Source: an uncultured Eubacteriales bacterium (GTDB lineage: Bacteria; Bacillota; Clostridia; Oscillospirales; CAG-272). From it: a stretch of DNA of 29,237 bases. The position numbers were made by a program, and so were the translations under genes. Location of the stretch: positions 1 to 29,237 of the forward strand of contig CAKRPQ010000017.1 of NCBI GenBank assembly GCA_934385225.1. Reading direction: 5' to 3'. Below, in pieces: positions 1-7,724 of the stretch (positions within the stretch are counted from its first letter, which is position 1; every line of letters begins with the position of its first letter). The notes under the pieces are model-generated. The model saw nothing but the letters and a program-made list of their open reading frames with translations, did no database searches and was not told the origin of the DNA.

Positions 1-240
1 CCCTGTGTAAGGGGAGGTGGCGGAGGTGCGCAAGCCCTCCGACGGAAGGGTTGTCTGTCTATCCGCTGACGTGAAGTCTTGCGGTCTCCATCGGCGCCCT
101 TTCTTTTGACGTAGCAGGCGCAAAAGAAAGGTCTTTGCCCAAAGAAAAGCGCCGAGATCATTTCGCCGTCTGCGGACGGCGACAAGGGCTATGCGCCCTT
201 GACCGCACCGCCTTTGAAAAGGCGGGCGAAACTTTCAACA
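1..240. repeat. Structured dispersed repeat, copy 1 (left end cut by the window)
   Basis: This non-coding stretch downstream of glgD matches a second copy near 23888-24120. Bases 1-77 are identical to 23888-23964. A second conserved block runs from about 151 to 238. Between and inside them lie hairpins: 98-108 with 121-131 (12-base loop), 164-170 with 175-181 (TGCG loop), 184-189 with 195-200, and 209-215 with 218-224. Two of these stems differ in sequence between copies yet stay paired. The left hairpin GGGGAGG is cut by the window edge. I see no credible protein in it. It may be a repeat family or an RNA-level element; its function is unknown. Confidence 0.8.
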
Positions 241-268
241 AAAAGGCTCAACCAAGAGCTTTCCCGTC

Positions 269-1405
269 TTAAATCATCGTTCCCTTTTCGATGAAGAACG
301 GGTGTGTGCAATATCCCGAAAGATTTCTCGTATCCTTTATAAACACGTTCTTATCCGTCACGACGCAATTAAGCTCCGCATTTCTGCCGACGACGGTGTC
401 CTGCATAAGAATACAATTTTTTACAACCGTATCCTTACCGACACGCACGCCGCGGAAAATTATCGAGTTTTCAACCGTTCCCTCAATGAAGCAGCCGTCT
501 GCCACGAGAGAATTGACGACCTTTGCGTCGCCCGAATACCTCGTCGGAGGCGAGTTACGAACCTTTGTGAGTACGGGTCTGTTCTGCACCGCAAAGAGGC
601 TCTCTCTGACAGCACTGTCAAGAAGCTGCATATTCTTTTCGTAGTAGCCCGCGAGCGACGTCACCTGACCGAAATAGCCGTCATACTTATATACAAAGAA
701 GTTTGAGCGGAGCAGGTTACGGTCTATTATATCGCTGTAAAAGCTCGTATAGCCGTGGCTTATCGCATTCGAAACGGCACTTACAAGATACTGTCTCGTC
801 GCGACGATAATATTTGTGCTTATCTCCCTTATTCCGTGGATTCGTCTGTTATAGTGAACGACGTCGGAAATACGGTTATTCTCGTCCGAGGTGATAACGG
901 CGTTCCCCTGCGCTATCTCGCATTTATCAGCGTCGACGGTGGTCGTGACGACGGTTATATCCGCACCCGTCTCTTTATGTCTTTTTATTACGTCGCTTAT
1001 GTCGATATTGCATATCGAGTCGCAGTCCGAGAGGACTATATGATCCTCTGTTCGTCTCGTTAAGAAATTCATCGCGCCCATCATCGCTTCGAGGCGTGTC
1101 GTATAGAGCTTTGTCGCGCTCGCGTTATCGTAGCTTGCGACGAAAGGCGGCAGGAGTTTGATTCCTCCCGAACGTCTCGCGAGGTCCCAGTCCTTGCCCG
1201 TGCCGATATGGTCGAGAAGCGACTGATAATTGTTATGCGTGATTATTCCGACGGTCGTTATACCCGAATTTACCATATTCGAGAGTGCAAAATCAATGAG
1301 TCTGTAACGGCAGCCGAACGGAACCGACGCCATAGTACGTCTGCCCGTAAGTTCGGGAATGTTCTGGTCGTGGATATTTGAAAAAATAAGTCCGAATGCG
1401 CTCAT
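269..1405 (-). CDS. glgD: GlgD, regulatory subunit of glucose-1-phosphate adenylyltransferase
   Basis: This 378-residue protein is the GlgD-type partner of GlgC in the heteromeric ADP-glucose pyrophosphorylase of Bacillota glycogen synthesis. Its N-terminus has the family layout (PFGCRYRLIDFALSNMVNSG at about 29-48). It lacks the GGQGSRL nucleotide loop that is intact in the adjacent GlgC, which fits a non-catalytic, modulatory role known for GlgD. The C-terminal third has left-handed beta-helix hexapeptide repeats. It starts 19 bases after the glgC stop, with GGGAGG about 13 bases before ATG. It is the last gene of the operon. No glgA or glgP follows; the structured repeat does instead. Confidence 0.93.
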   Translation of the reverse strand: MSAFGLIFSNIHDQNIPELTGRRTMASVPFGCRYRLIDFALSNMVNSGITTVGIITHNNYQSLLDHIGTGKDWDLARRSGGIKLLPPFVASYDNASATKLYTTRLEAMMGAMNFLTRRTEDHIVLSDCDSICNIDISDVIKRHKETGADITVVTTTVDADKCEIAQGNAVITSDENNRISDVVHYNRRIHGIREISTNIIVATRQYLVSAVSNAISHGYTSFYSDIIDRNLLRSNFFVYKYDGYFGQVTSLAGYYEKNMQLLDSAVRESLFAVQNRPVLTKVRNSPPTRYSGDAKVVNSLVADGCFIEGTVENSIIFRGVRVGKDTVVKNCILMQDTVVGRNAELNCVVTDKNVFIKDTRNLSGYCTHPFFIEKGTMI

Positions 1406-1424
1406 ATTATCTGCTTTTCCTCCC

Positions 1425-2609
1425 TTATGTGTCCGAAATCATTTCGCCCGCGGCAATCTTCTCGCCGTCGCCTATTTTCACGTCCTCGCCGAGAACGGTT
1501 ATCTTCGATTCGGGCGATTTCGGCTCGCCTATGACGGCTCTCTCGCCTACATTTACATTTCCGTCAATGATGGAATAGTCTACCGTCGCGCCCTTTCCGA
1601 TAACGCAGTCACCCATAATGACGCTGTCGCGCACGGTCGCGCCCTCCATTATTTTAACGCCAGTATAGATGACGCTGTTTTCGACTTTTCCGTAAATTTC
1701 GCAGCCCTCGGTGATTATGCTGTTCTTTATCTCGGCGTTGTTTCCGATATACTGCGGTGCGGCGGCAAAGTGACGCGAGAAGATTCGCCAGCTCTCGTCA
1801 TCGACGGAGAACGCGGGATTTTCGCCGAGGAGGTCCATATTCGCCTCCCAGAGGCTCGAAATCGTTCCGACGTCCTTCCAGTAGCCCTCAAAGCGGTACG
1901 CGAACATCTTTTCGCCCGCCGCAAGCATATTCGGGATTATATTCTTTCCGAAATCGTTTGCGGATTTCGGGTCGTTATTGTCTTCGACAAGGTATTTTTC
2001 GAGTTTTGCCTTTGAGAATATATAAATTCCCATCGACGCGAGCGTACTGTCGGGGTTCTTCGGCTTCTCGGAGAACTTATATATCGAACCGTCCGCGTTT
2101 GCGCTCATAATGCCGAACCTGCTCGCCTCTTCAAGCGGCACGTTCAGCACCGCAATGGTGCAGTCCGCGCCCTTTTCGATATGATATTCGAGCATTTTCT
2201 CGTAGTCCATTTTATAAATATGGTCGCCCGAAAGAATGAGGACGTAATCGGCGTCATATCTGTTTATAAATTCAAGGTTCTGGTAGATTGCGTTCGCCGT
2301 TCCCTTATACCAGTCGGCTCCCTTATGCCCCTGGTACGGCGGGAGTATCTTCACGCCGCCGAATGCTCTGTCGAGATCCCACGGCAGACCGTTTCCTATA
2401 TATTCGTTAAGCACGAGCGGCTGGTACTGCGTCAGCACGCCGACCGTGTCGATACCGGAGTTGATACAGTTGGAAAGCGGAAAATCGATAATTCGGTATT
2501 TTCCGCCGAAGGGCACTGCGGGTTTTGCGGTTTTGGTCGTAAGCGCATACAGTCTGCTCCCTTGTCCGCCTGCGAGGAGCATTGCGATACATTCTTTCTT
2601 CTTGAACAT
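1425..2609 (-). CDS. glgC: GlgC, glucose-1-phosphate adenylyltransferase catalytic subunit
   Basis: This 394-residue cytosolic enzyme makes ADP-glucose from ATP and glucose-1-phosphate, the committed step of glycogen synthesis. The nucleotidyltransferase loop LLAGGQGSRL is near residue 11, followed by KPAVPFGGKYRIIDFPLSN. The motifs SGDHIYKMDY and FSEKPKNP are in the middle, and a hexapeptide-repeat beta helix forms the C-terminus. Length is slightly below the roughly 380-430 typical range midpoint and looks complete. An upstream in-frame ATG exists at 2669, but 2609 is preferred because GGGAGGAAAGCTC directly precedes it and the family starts just before the GGxGxRL loop. It lies between glgB and glgD. 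Confidence 0.95.
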   Translation of the reverse strand: MFKKKECIAMLLAGGQGSRLYALTTKTAKPAVPFGGKYRIIDFPLSNCINSGIDTVGVLTQYQPLVLNEYIGNGLPWDLDRAFGGVKILPPYQGHKGADWYKGTANAIYQNLEFINRYDADYVLILSGDHIYKMDYEKMLEYHIEKGADCTIAVLNVPLEEASRFGIMSANADGSIYKFSEKPKNPDSTLASMGIYIFSKAKLEKYLVEDNNDPKSANDFGKNIIPNMLAAGEKMFAYRFEGYWKDVGTISSLWEANMDLLGENPAFSVDDESWRIFSRHFAAAPQYIGNNAEIKNSIITEGCEIYGKVENSVIYTGVKIMEGATVRDSVIMGDCVIGKGATVDYSIIDGNVNVGERAVIGEPKSPESKITVLGEDVKIGDGEKIAAGEMISDT

Positions 2610-2655
2610 GAGCTTTCCTCCCGGTAAAAAAATCTGATTGTATATTTTTCGGCAC

Positions 2656-2671
2656 GCGTGCTTTGGCACGC
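2656..2671 (-). other. Short perfect hairpin between glgB and glgC
   Basis: GCGTGC and GCACGC form a 6-bp stem around a 4-base loop in the 74-base glgB-glgC gap. The transcript has no U-run immediately after it, so it is not a classic terminator. It may be an mRNA processing or stability element (inference). Confidence 0.4.
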
Positions 2672-2683
2672 ACCGCTTTGGTG

Positions 2684-4648
2684 TTATTTTTGGGGTGTTT
2701 TATATTTTTTAATGTTTTTCCTATTTCCTTTTCCTCTCGTCTCTCTCACAAACACATAACCCGACATCGGCGCAAGGTCAAATTCGACGGCGTTTTCAAG
2801 TCCGTTCTGTCTGTAACCGTTACAGATGAAGGATTTCACCTTTTTGCCCGTAAAATTCCTGTCTCCGCCGTATTTTTTATCCGCCGAGCAGAGAAGAACC
2901 TTATATTCGCCCGCCTCGGGAACGCCGAGGTTAAAGCGCGGTCTGTCTATCGGCGTAAAGTTCACGACGATGATTATCTCCGAGCCGTCGCGAGCTATTC
3001 TGCGCATCGAGAGGACGCTCTCGTTCTTATTATCCGCGTCGATCCAGCGGAAACCGTCCCACGAGTCGTCGCGCTCCCAGAGTTCGGGACGCGAAAGATA
3101 AAGATTATTGAGGTCGCGCACAAACGTATGAAGTCCCGCGTGCTTTTCGTAGCCGAGCAGAAACCATTCGATCTGCCCCTGATAGTCCCACTCTCTGAAC
3201 TGCCCTATCTCGCTTCCCATAAACGACAGTTTTTTGCCCGGGTGCGCGATTATATAGGTCATAAACGCCTTTGCGCCCGCGAATTTCATATCGTAGTCGC
3301 CCGGCATTTTATCGAGGAACGACTTCTTGCCGTGAACGACTTCGTCGTGCGAAATCGGAAGCACATAGCGCTCGCCGAAAGCGTACATAAGCGAAAACGT
3401 CAGTCTGTCGTGATTGTATTTCCTGAAATACGGGTCCGTTTCGGCGTAGCTCAGGAGGTCGTTCATCCAGCCCATATTCCACTTCATCGTAAAGCCGAGA
3501 CCGTTTTTGTCGTCAAAACGCGTTACGTTCTGCCACGCGGTCGATTCCTCCGCTATCATCATAACGTCGGGGAAATTATTCAGCATATGCGAATTCAGTT
3601 TACGGAAGAACGAGATTGCTTCGAGGCAGCGGTTATCGCCCTCGGAGTTCGGAAGCCACTCGCCGGGTTTCTTATCGTAATCGAGGTATATCATCGAGGC
3701 GACGGCGTCAACGCGCAGACCGTCCGCATGATACTTCTCCGCCCAGAACGACGCGTTCGAGACAAGGAAGGATTCGACTTCGTTTCTGCCGACGTCAAAG
3801 CGTCTCGTACCCCAGCTCTTATGCTCCATTTTATCCGCGCCCTGGTATTCGTAGAGCGGTTCGCCGTCGAACTCGTAAAGACCGTGCGCGTCCTTCGGGA
3901 AATGCGCTGGGACCCAGTCGAGAATGACGCCGACGCCCGCCGTATGGAGCTTATCGACAAGGGTCATAAAGTCCTTCGGCGTCCCGAGGCGCGAGGTCGG
4001 CGCATAGTAACCGCAGACCTGATAGCCCCACGAGCCGTCAAACGGATGTTCCATAACGGGCATAAATTCGACGTGCGTATAGCCCATCTGCTTTACATAC
4101 GCCGGAAGCTCCTCCGCAAGTTCGAGATACGAATACGACGTGCCGTCCTCATGCCTTTTCCAGGAGAGCAGGTGAACCTCGTAAATGTTTATCGGCTCTG
4201 CGTAGCATGCGCACATACGCTTTTTTCGGTCGCGCAGCCATGCGTCGTCGTGCCAGACGAAGCCGCTTATATCGTAGTATTTCGACGACGTTGCGGGCGG
4301 CGTTTCAAAATGATTCGCATACGGGTCGGATTTATATATCTCTTCTCCGCCCGCGGTGATTATCTTATATTTATAGTTTGAAAATTCGCCGAACGTATAT
4401 TCCTCGCGTGCGATATATCCCTCCCATATGCCCGCGTTTGTAACGCGTCTCATCGGCGTTTCGTCCCGCCAGCCGTTGAAGTCGCCGACGACGTAAACAG
4501 CCTCCGCGTGCGGTGCCCAGACGCGGAAAACGTATCCGTTCTCGTCCGCATGCGAACCGAGGTAGTCGTAAGCCTCATAGTTTGTTCCCTCGTGGAAGAG
4601 GAAAGGCGCGAGTCCGCCGTTTTCGTTTTTATCCTTTGTTTTTATCAT
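2684..4648 (-). CDS. glgB: GlgB, 1,4-alpha-glucan branching enzyme
   Basis: This 654-residue GH13 enzyme makes alpha-1,6 branches in glycogen. A CBM48-like beta domain (YVFRVWAPHAEAVYVVGDFN, near the N-terminus) precedes the (beta/alpha)8 barrel. Catalytic residues can be read as Asp314 (RVDAV), Glu367 (IAEEST) and Asp435 (SHDEVVHG), matching the branching-enzyme triad. The C-terminal beta domain ends near the gene end. An ATG 30 bases upstream is possible, but the ATG at 4648 has GGAGGAGATGTT directly before it. It is the first gene of the operon, reading from the promoter at 4711-4739. Length is normal for the Bacillus-type enzyme. Confidence 0.96.
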   Translation of the reverse strand: MIKTKDKNENGGLAPFLFHEGTNYEAYDYLGSHADENGYVFRVWAPHAEAVYVVGDFNGWRDETPMRRVTNAGIWEGYIAREEYTFGEFSNYKYKIITAGGEEIYKSDPYANHFETPPATSSKYYDISGFVWHDDAWLRDRKKRMCACYAEPINIYEVHLLSWKRHEDGTSYSYLELAEELPAYVKQMGYTHVEFMPVMEHPFDGSWGYQVCGYYAPTSRLGTPKDFMTLVDKLHTAGVGVILDWVPAHFPKDAHGLYEFDGEPLYEYQGADKMEHKSWGTRRFDVGRNEVESFLVSNASFWAEKYHADGLRVDAVASMIYLDYDKKPGEWLPNSEGDNRCLEAISFFRKLNSHMLNNFPDVMMIAEESTAWQNVTRFDDKNGLGFTMKWNMGWMNDLLSYAETDPYFRKYNHDRLTFSLMYAFGERYVLPISHDEVVHGKKSFLDKMPGDYDMKFAGAKAFMTYIIAHPGKKLSFMGSEIGQFREWDYQGQIEWFLLGYEKHAGLHTFVRDLNNLYLSRPELWERDDSWDGFRWIDADNKNESVLSMRRIARDGSEIIIVVNFTPIDRPRFNLGVPEAGEYKVLLCSADKKYGGDRNFTGKKVKSFICNGYRQNGLENAVEFDLAPMSGYVFVRETRGKGNRKNIKKYKTPQK

Positions 4649-4710
4649 AACATCTCCTCCGAAAAGAGGTTTTGGCACAGGCTTTACCCATGCGGTTTTA
4701 TCACATTATA

Positions 4711-4739
4711 ATTATACACCATACGGAAGTTTTTTTCAA
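4711..4739 (-). promoter_or_regulatory. Sigma-A-type promoter of the glgBCD operon
   Basis: On the minus strand, TTGAAA (4739-4734), a 17-base spacer and a perfect TATAAT (4716-4711) are present. Transcription would start near 4704, giving a leader of about 56 bases before glgB. Confidence 0.8.
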
Positions 4740-4962
4740 TAGGAAATAGAAATTTTGGGCAAACGGGAATATTTTTTGTGCATAATAACGAAAATGTTTT
4801 GCCGTACCAAAGAGGACAAAGACTTTTCCTGCCTCAAAAAGTCGTTTTATCGCCTTATTTCACGGCACTTTACGAAAAAAAACAACATAAATTTTACTTT
4901 CTCCGTCGATTTGCACAAAATACGAAAAAAACGCGCGCGCAAAACATTCGTAAAATAAATTG
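4740..4962. other. Divergent A+T-rich intergenic region
   Basis: This is the spacer between the leftward glgB promoter and the rightward plsY-operon promoter. It has A-runs and no coding signal with a ribosome binding site. I see no riboswitch or operator that I can name. Confidence 0.5.
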
Positions 4963-4991
4963 TTGAAAAAAAGCGCGAATTGTGGTATGAT
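4963..4991 (+). promoter_or_regulatory. Sigma-A-type promoter of the DUF3006-plsY operon
   Basis: TTGAAA (4963-4968), a 17-base spacer and TATGAT (4986-4991) are present. The start would be near 4998, about 60 bases before the first ATG chosen. Confidence 0.75.
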
Positions 4992-5057
4992 ATTATGAAA
5001 GCGTGTGCAAAACGCTTTTCGGAAGTTATGAAAAAGAGGAAAGGCGAATATTTCAAT

Positions 5058-5297
5058 ATGATAATCACGCTCGACCGAATCGAAGAAAACATATGCGTTT
5101 TCGTCTCGGACGATGACGAAACGCTGGCGTTTACGCGCGACGCACTCGGCGGTATCGAAGTCAAAGAAGGCGACGTCCTCGACTTTACGGACGGAGTATT
5201 CACACCTCTTCCGCGCGAAAGCGAAAAGAGAACCGAAGAGGCAAAAAGAAGGCTCGACGCCCTTTTTGCGAAAGGAGAAAATAACAAAGAAGAATGA
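5058..5297 (+). CDS. DUF3006-domain small protein
   Basis: This 79-residue acidic cytosolic protein opens with MIITLDRIEENICVF, the usual start of DUF3006 proteins, a small beta-rich family of unknown function common in Bacillota. The C-terminus is a charged helix (RRLDALFAK). A longer in-frame reading from 4980 exists but would start on top of the promoter. The ATG at 5058 has GAGGAAAGG about 12 bases upstream and fits the family length. Its stop overlaps the plsY ATG (ATGA), so the two are translationally coupled. That hints at an envelope-related role, but function is not known. Confidence 0.75.
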   Translation: MIITLDRIEENICVFVSDDDETLAFTRDALGGIEVKEGDVLDFTDGVFTPLPRESEKRTEEAKRRLDALFAKGENNKEE

Positions 5298-6040
5298 TTT
5301 ACAGAGGTTTTATGGCGAGAGGTCTTTTCAGCACCCTCGTCGGAGAATACAAGCTCGACGGCGCGCCGTTCTATCTGCTCTTTATCGGGCTTATGCTCGC
5401 GTGCATCGTTATACCGTACCTGCTCGGCTCGATGAATTTCGGTATCATAATCTCGAAGATAAAATACGGCGACGACATCAGAAAACACGGCAGCGGAAAC
5501 GGCGGCACGACGAATATGCTCCGCACCTACGGCAAAGGAATGGGCGCGCTGACGCTCGTCTGCGATATGCTCAAATGCGTCGTCTCGGTGACGCTCGGCT
5601 GCGCGCTCATGGGACTTATGTTCGGCGGCTATCTCGCGGGACTTTTCTGCATTCTCGGTCATATGTTCCCTATCTACTACCGTTTTAAGGGCGGCAAAGG
5701 CGTCGCGTGCCTTGCGGCTATGATTCTTATGCTGAACCCCGTCGTTTTTGCGATACTTTTCGTTATGTTCGTCATCATCGTGGCGTTCTCGAAGTACGTT
5801 TCGCTCGGCTCCGTGATGTGCGCGCTTATATACCCCGTTCTGCTTAACAGAATGGACCTCATTCTCGCCGACTATCTTGCCGCGAACGATCTCTTTACGG
5901 GTACGGACACTCTTATCGCGGTGCTTGTCGCAGTGCTTGTCGTCTTTATGCACCGCGAGAACATAAAGCGTCTGCTTGCGGGGACGGAATCGAAGATCTC
6001 GCTCGGAAAGGGCAAAGGCAATGGAAAAAACGGAAAATAA
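5294..6040 (+). CDS. plsY: PlsY, acyl-phosphate glycerol-3-phosphate acyltransferase
   Basis: This 248-residue integral membrane enzyme transfers an acyl group from acyl phosphate to glycerol-3-phosphate, giving lysophosphatidic acid for phospholipid synthesis. Family motifs are visible: PYLLGSMNFG, then HGSGNGGTTN (the GSGN-G-TN loop), and FPIYYRFKGGKGVA with the KGGKG loop. Several hydrophobic segments span the length. It is somewhat longer than the usual 190-210 residues. The surplus is at the N-terminus (about 20 residues), in a long loop before the last segment, and in a basic Gly/Lys-rich tail. It overlaps DUF3006 by 4 bases and the following methyltransferase gene by 20. Confidence 0.93.
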   Translation: MIYRGFMARGLFSTLVGEYKLDGAPFYLLFIGLMLACIVIPYLLGSMNFGIIISKIKYGDDIRKHGSGNGGTTNMLRTYGKGMGALTLVCDMLKCVVSVTLGCALMGLMFGGYLAGLFCILGHMFPIYYRFKGGKGVACLAAMILMLNPVVFAILFVMFVIIVAFSKYVSLGSVMCALIYPVLLNRMDLILADYLAANDLFTGTDTLIAVLVAVLVVFMHRENIKRLLAGTESKISLGKGKGNGKNGK

Positions 6041-7199
6041 TATTCAATTTTCACCCGAAGTCGAAAAAATCGTCTCTCTCATAATACTTTCGGCGGAGAA
6101 AAAGGCACTTAAAAAGGCTGTCCTCTCGAAATCTATTGACAAAAATGTCAAAAAAACCGTCATTACGCCGAAAAAAATCGCGGGTGCGGACGTTCTCCAA
6201 GCCGAGACGTTCACCGCCGACAACAAGGCGCGCCACACGAACATTCCGCTCAAAGAGGCGCCGTCCCTTGCGGAAATATGTTCGGGGTACGCGCAGATAA
6301 ACGTCATTACGACCGTCGGCGAGAGCGAATACAGGCGCTCGAAGGGCGGAAAAGAGACCGTCATCGGCGCGGGAAAGCTGAGCGCGGAAAGGCTTGACAG
6401 TGCGGAAGAAGCGGCAGTTACGGGCAACGACAAGGAGAAGAATTACATTCTGAAAGGCGACGAGCCGTTTCTGATTCTGCTCGGCGTGAGCGACGAAAAC
6501 GGCAGAATACACGACAAAAAGCGCCCGAAATTCAGGCAGATAAACCGCTTTCTCGAACACATACGCGACGTCGAAAAGCACCTGCCCGATGCCGGCACGC
6601 TCCGCATATGCGACCTCTGTTGCGGAAAGAGCTACCTCTCGTTCGCCGTCTACCACTACTTTGCGAACATACGCGGCAGAGACGTGCGCATGACGGGCGT
6701 AGACCTCAAAGCGGACGTCATAGAATACTGTTCGTCCGTCGCGAAAAAGCTGGACTTTTCGGGACTCGAATTTGTCTGCGGCGACATAAACGCATACGAA
6801 ACAGATATGCCGCCCGCGCTTGTAATTTCGCTTCACGCCTGCGACACGGCGACCGACACAGTGCTCGAAAAGGCGGCGAAGTGGCGCACACCCGTAATTC
6901 TTTCAACGCCCTGCTGTCACCACGAATTAAATCACAAACTGAACTGCACGGCGCTGTCGTTCATCTCCGAATATTCGATGTTAAGGCAGAAATTCTGCGA
7001 CGCGGCGACCGACGCTCTGCGCTTAAAAAAACTCGAAGCGGACGGCTACGACTGCGACGCGCTCGAACTCATCGACCCCGAGGAGACGCCGAAGAACATT
7101 CTGCTCCGCGCCGTTCTTAAAAAGAACGCGGGCGCGCAGGCACGCGAGCGCGCAATGCTCGAATATCTGGCTGCAAAGCGTTTTCTGCTCGGAAAGTAA
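6021..7199 (+). CDS. Class I SAM-dependent methyltransferase, Methyltransf_32-like
   Basis: This 392-residue protein is probably cytosolic. Its C-terminal half is a Rossmann methyltransferase: SAM motif I in LRICDLCCGKSYLSFAVYHY, an acidic second-strand end in MTGVDLK, then FVCGDIN. SLHACDTATD and STPCCHHEL follow, a pattern I associate with the PF13679 group and related RNA methyltransferases. The N-terminal part (about 1-160) is basic and carries KFRQINRFLEHI before the SAM domain. The substrate is unknown; RNA is a guess from family relatives. ATG at 6021 is chosen because it follows AAAGG-CAAAGG and keeps only a 20-base overlap with plsY; an earlier in-frame ATG would overlap plsY by 65. 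Confidence 0.8.
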   Translation: MEKTENNIQFSPEVEKIVSLIILSAEKKALKKAVLSKSIDKNVKKTVITPKKIAGADVLQAETFTADNKARHTNIPLKEAPSLAEICSGYAQINVITTVGESEYRRSKGGKETVIGAGKLSAERLDSAEEAAVTGNDKEKNYILKGDEPFLILLGVSDENGRIHDKKRPKFRQINRFLEHIRDVEKHLPDAGTLRICDLCCGKSYLSFAVYHYFANIRGRDVRMTGVDLKADVIEYCSSVAKKLDFSGLEFVCGDINAYETDMPPALVISLHACDTATDTVLEKAAKWRTPVILSTPCCHHELNHKLNCTALSFISEYSMLRQKFCDAATDALRLKKLEADGYDCDALELIDPEETPKNILLRAVLKKNAGAQARERAMLEYLAAKRFLLGK

Positions 7200-7228
7200 C
7201 AAAATTCAATACAAGGAGAACATACATT

Positions 7229-7627
7229 ATGGAAGAAAAGAAGAAACTCTACCGCTCGACGGTGAACAAAAAACTCTTCGGCGTTTGCGGAGGAATTGCA
7301 AACTATTTCGGCGTTGACCCGACGCTCGTGCGCCTCATCTGGGGACTGACGATTGTTTTCGCGGGCATCGGCATTCTCGCCTATCTCATCTGCGCCATCG
7401 TCATTCCGAATCCGCCCGCGGGCTATGCCGAATACATCTCGGACGGCGGAAAATTCAAAAATCTGCGCCTCTCGCATACCGACAAAAAGCTGCTCGGCGT
7501 TTGCGGCGGTATCGCCGAATGTCTCGGCGTCGATTCGACGCTTATCCGCGTCATATGGGTCATTCTCGCGCTCTTTGCGGGCTACGGAATTATCGCTTAC
7601 TTTATCGCCGCGCTTGTTATGAATTAA
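7229..7627 (+). CDS. Tandem PspC-domain membrane protein
   Basis: This 132-residue protein consists of two PspC domains in a row. Each starts with a KKLFGVCGG / KKLLGVCGG motif, then IA-yFGVD-TLVR or IAECLGVDSTLIR, and then a hydrophobic segment (about 35-58 and 103-130). PspC proteins belong to the phage-shock/envelope-stress family and sit in the inner membrane. The ribosome binding site AAGGAG is 12 bases upstream. A terminator follows directly. It is the last gene of the block begun by the 4963 promoter, though the 29-base gap could hide a weak promoter. Specific function is unknown. Confidence 0.85.
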   Translation: MEEKKKLYRSTVNKKLFGVCGGIANYFGVDPTLVRLIWGLTIVFAGIGILAYLICAIVIPNPPAGYAEYISDGGKFKNLRLSHTDKKLLGVCGGIAECLGVDSTLIRVIWVILALFAGYGIIAYFIAALVMN

Positions 7628-7657
7628 AAAATCCCCCGCACAAGCGGGGATTTTTTT
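7628..7657 (+). terminator. Rho-independent terminator after the PspC gene
   Basis: A stem of ATCCCC(C)GC and GCGGGGAT with loop ACAA is followed by seven T. One C is bulged. Confidence 0.9.
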
Positions 7658-7724
7658 AGTTTGTTTATATTCGGTTTATAAAAAAGGAATATTATTAAAG
7701 TATCAATATAAAAAGGAGCACAGT

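Noticed and set aside
2663..4381. A 572-codon open frame antisense to glgB
   Set aside because: It is a mirror of the strongly biased glgB codons, has an Arg/Val/His-rich composition, no ribosome binding site and no recognisable domain.
4847..5953. A 368-codon frame antisense to plsY and the promoter region
   Set aside because: It is highly charged low-complexity translation that runs through two promoters' worth of intergenic DNA and opposes a well supported plsY.
7658..7724. Promoter for ftsH
   Set aside because: The region is A+T-rich and a promoter is expected after the terminator, but no -35/-10 pair with good spacing stood out.
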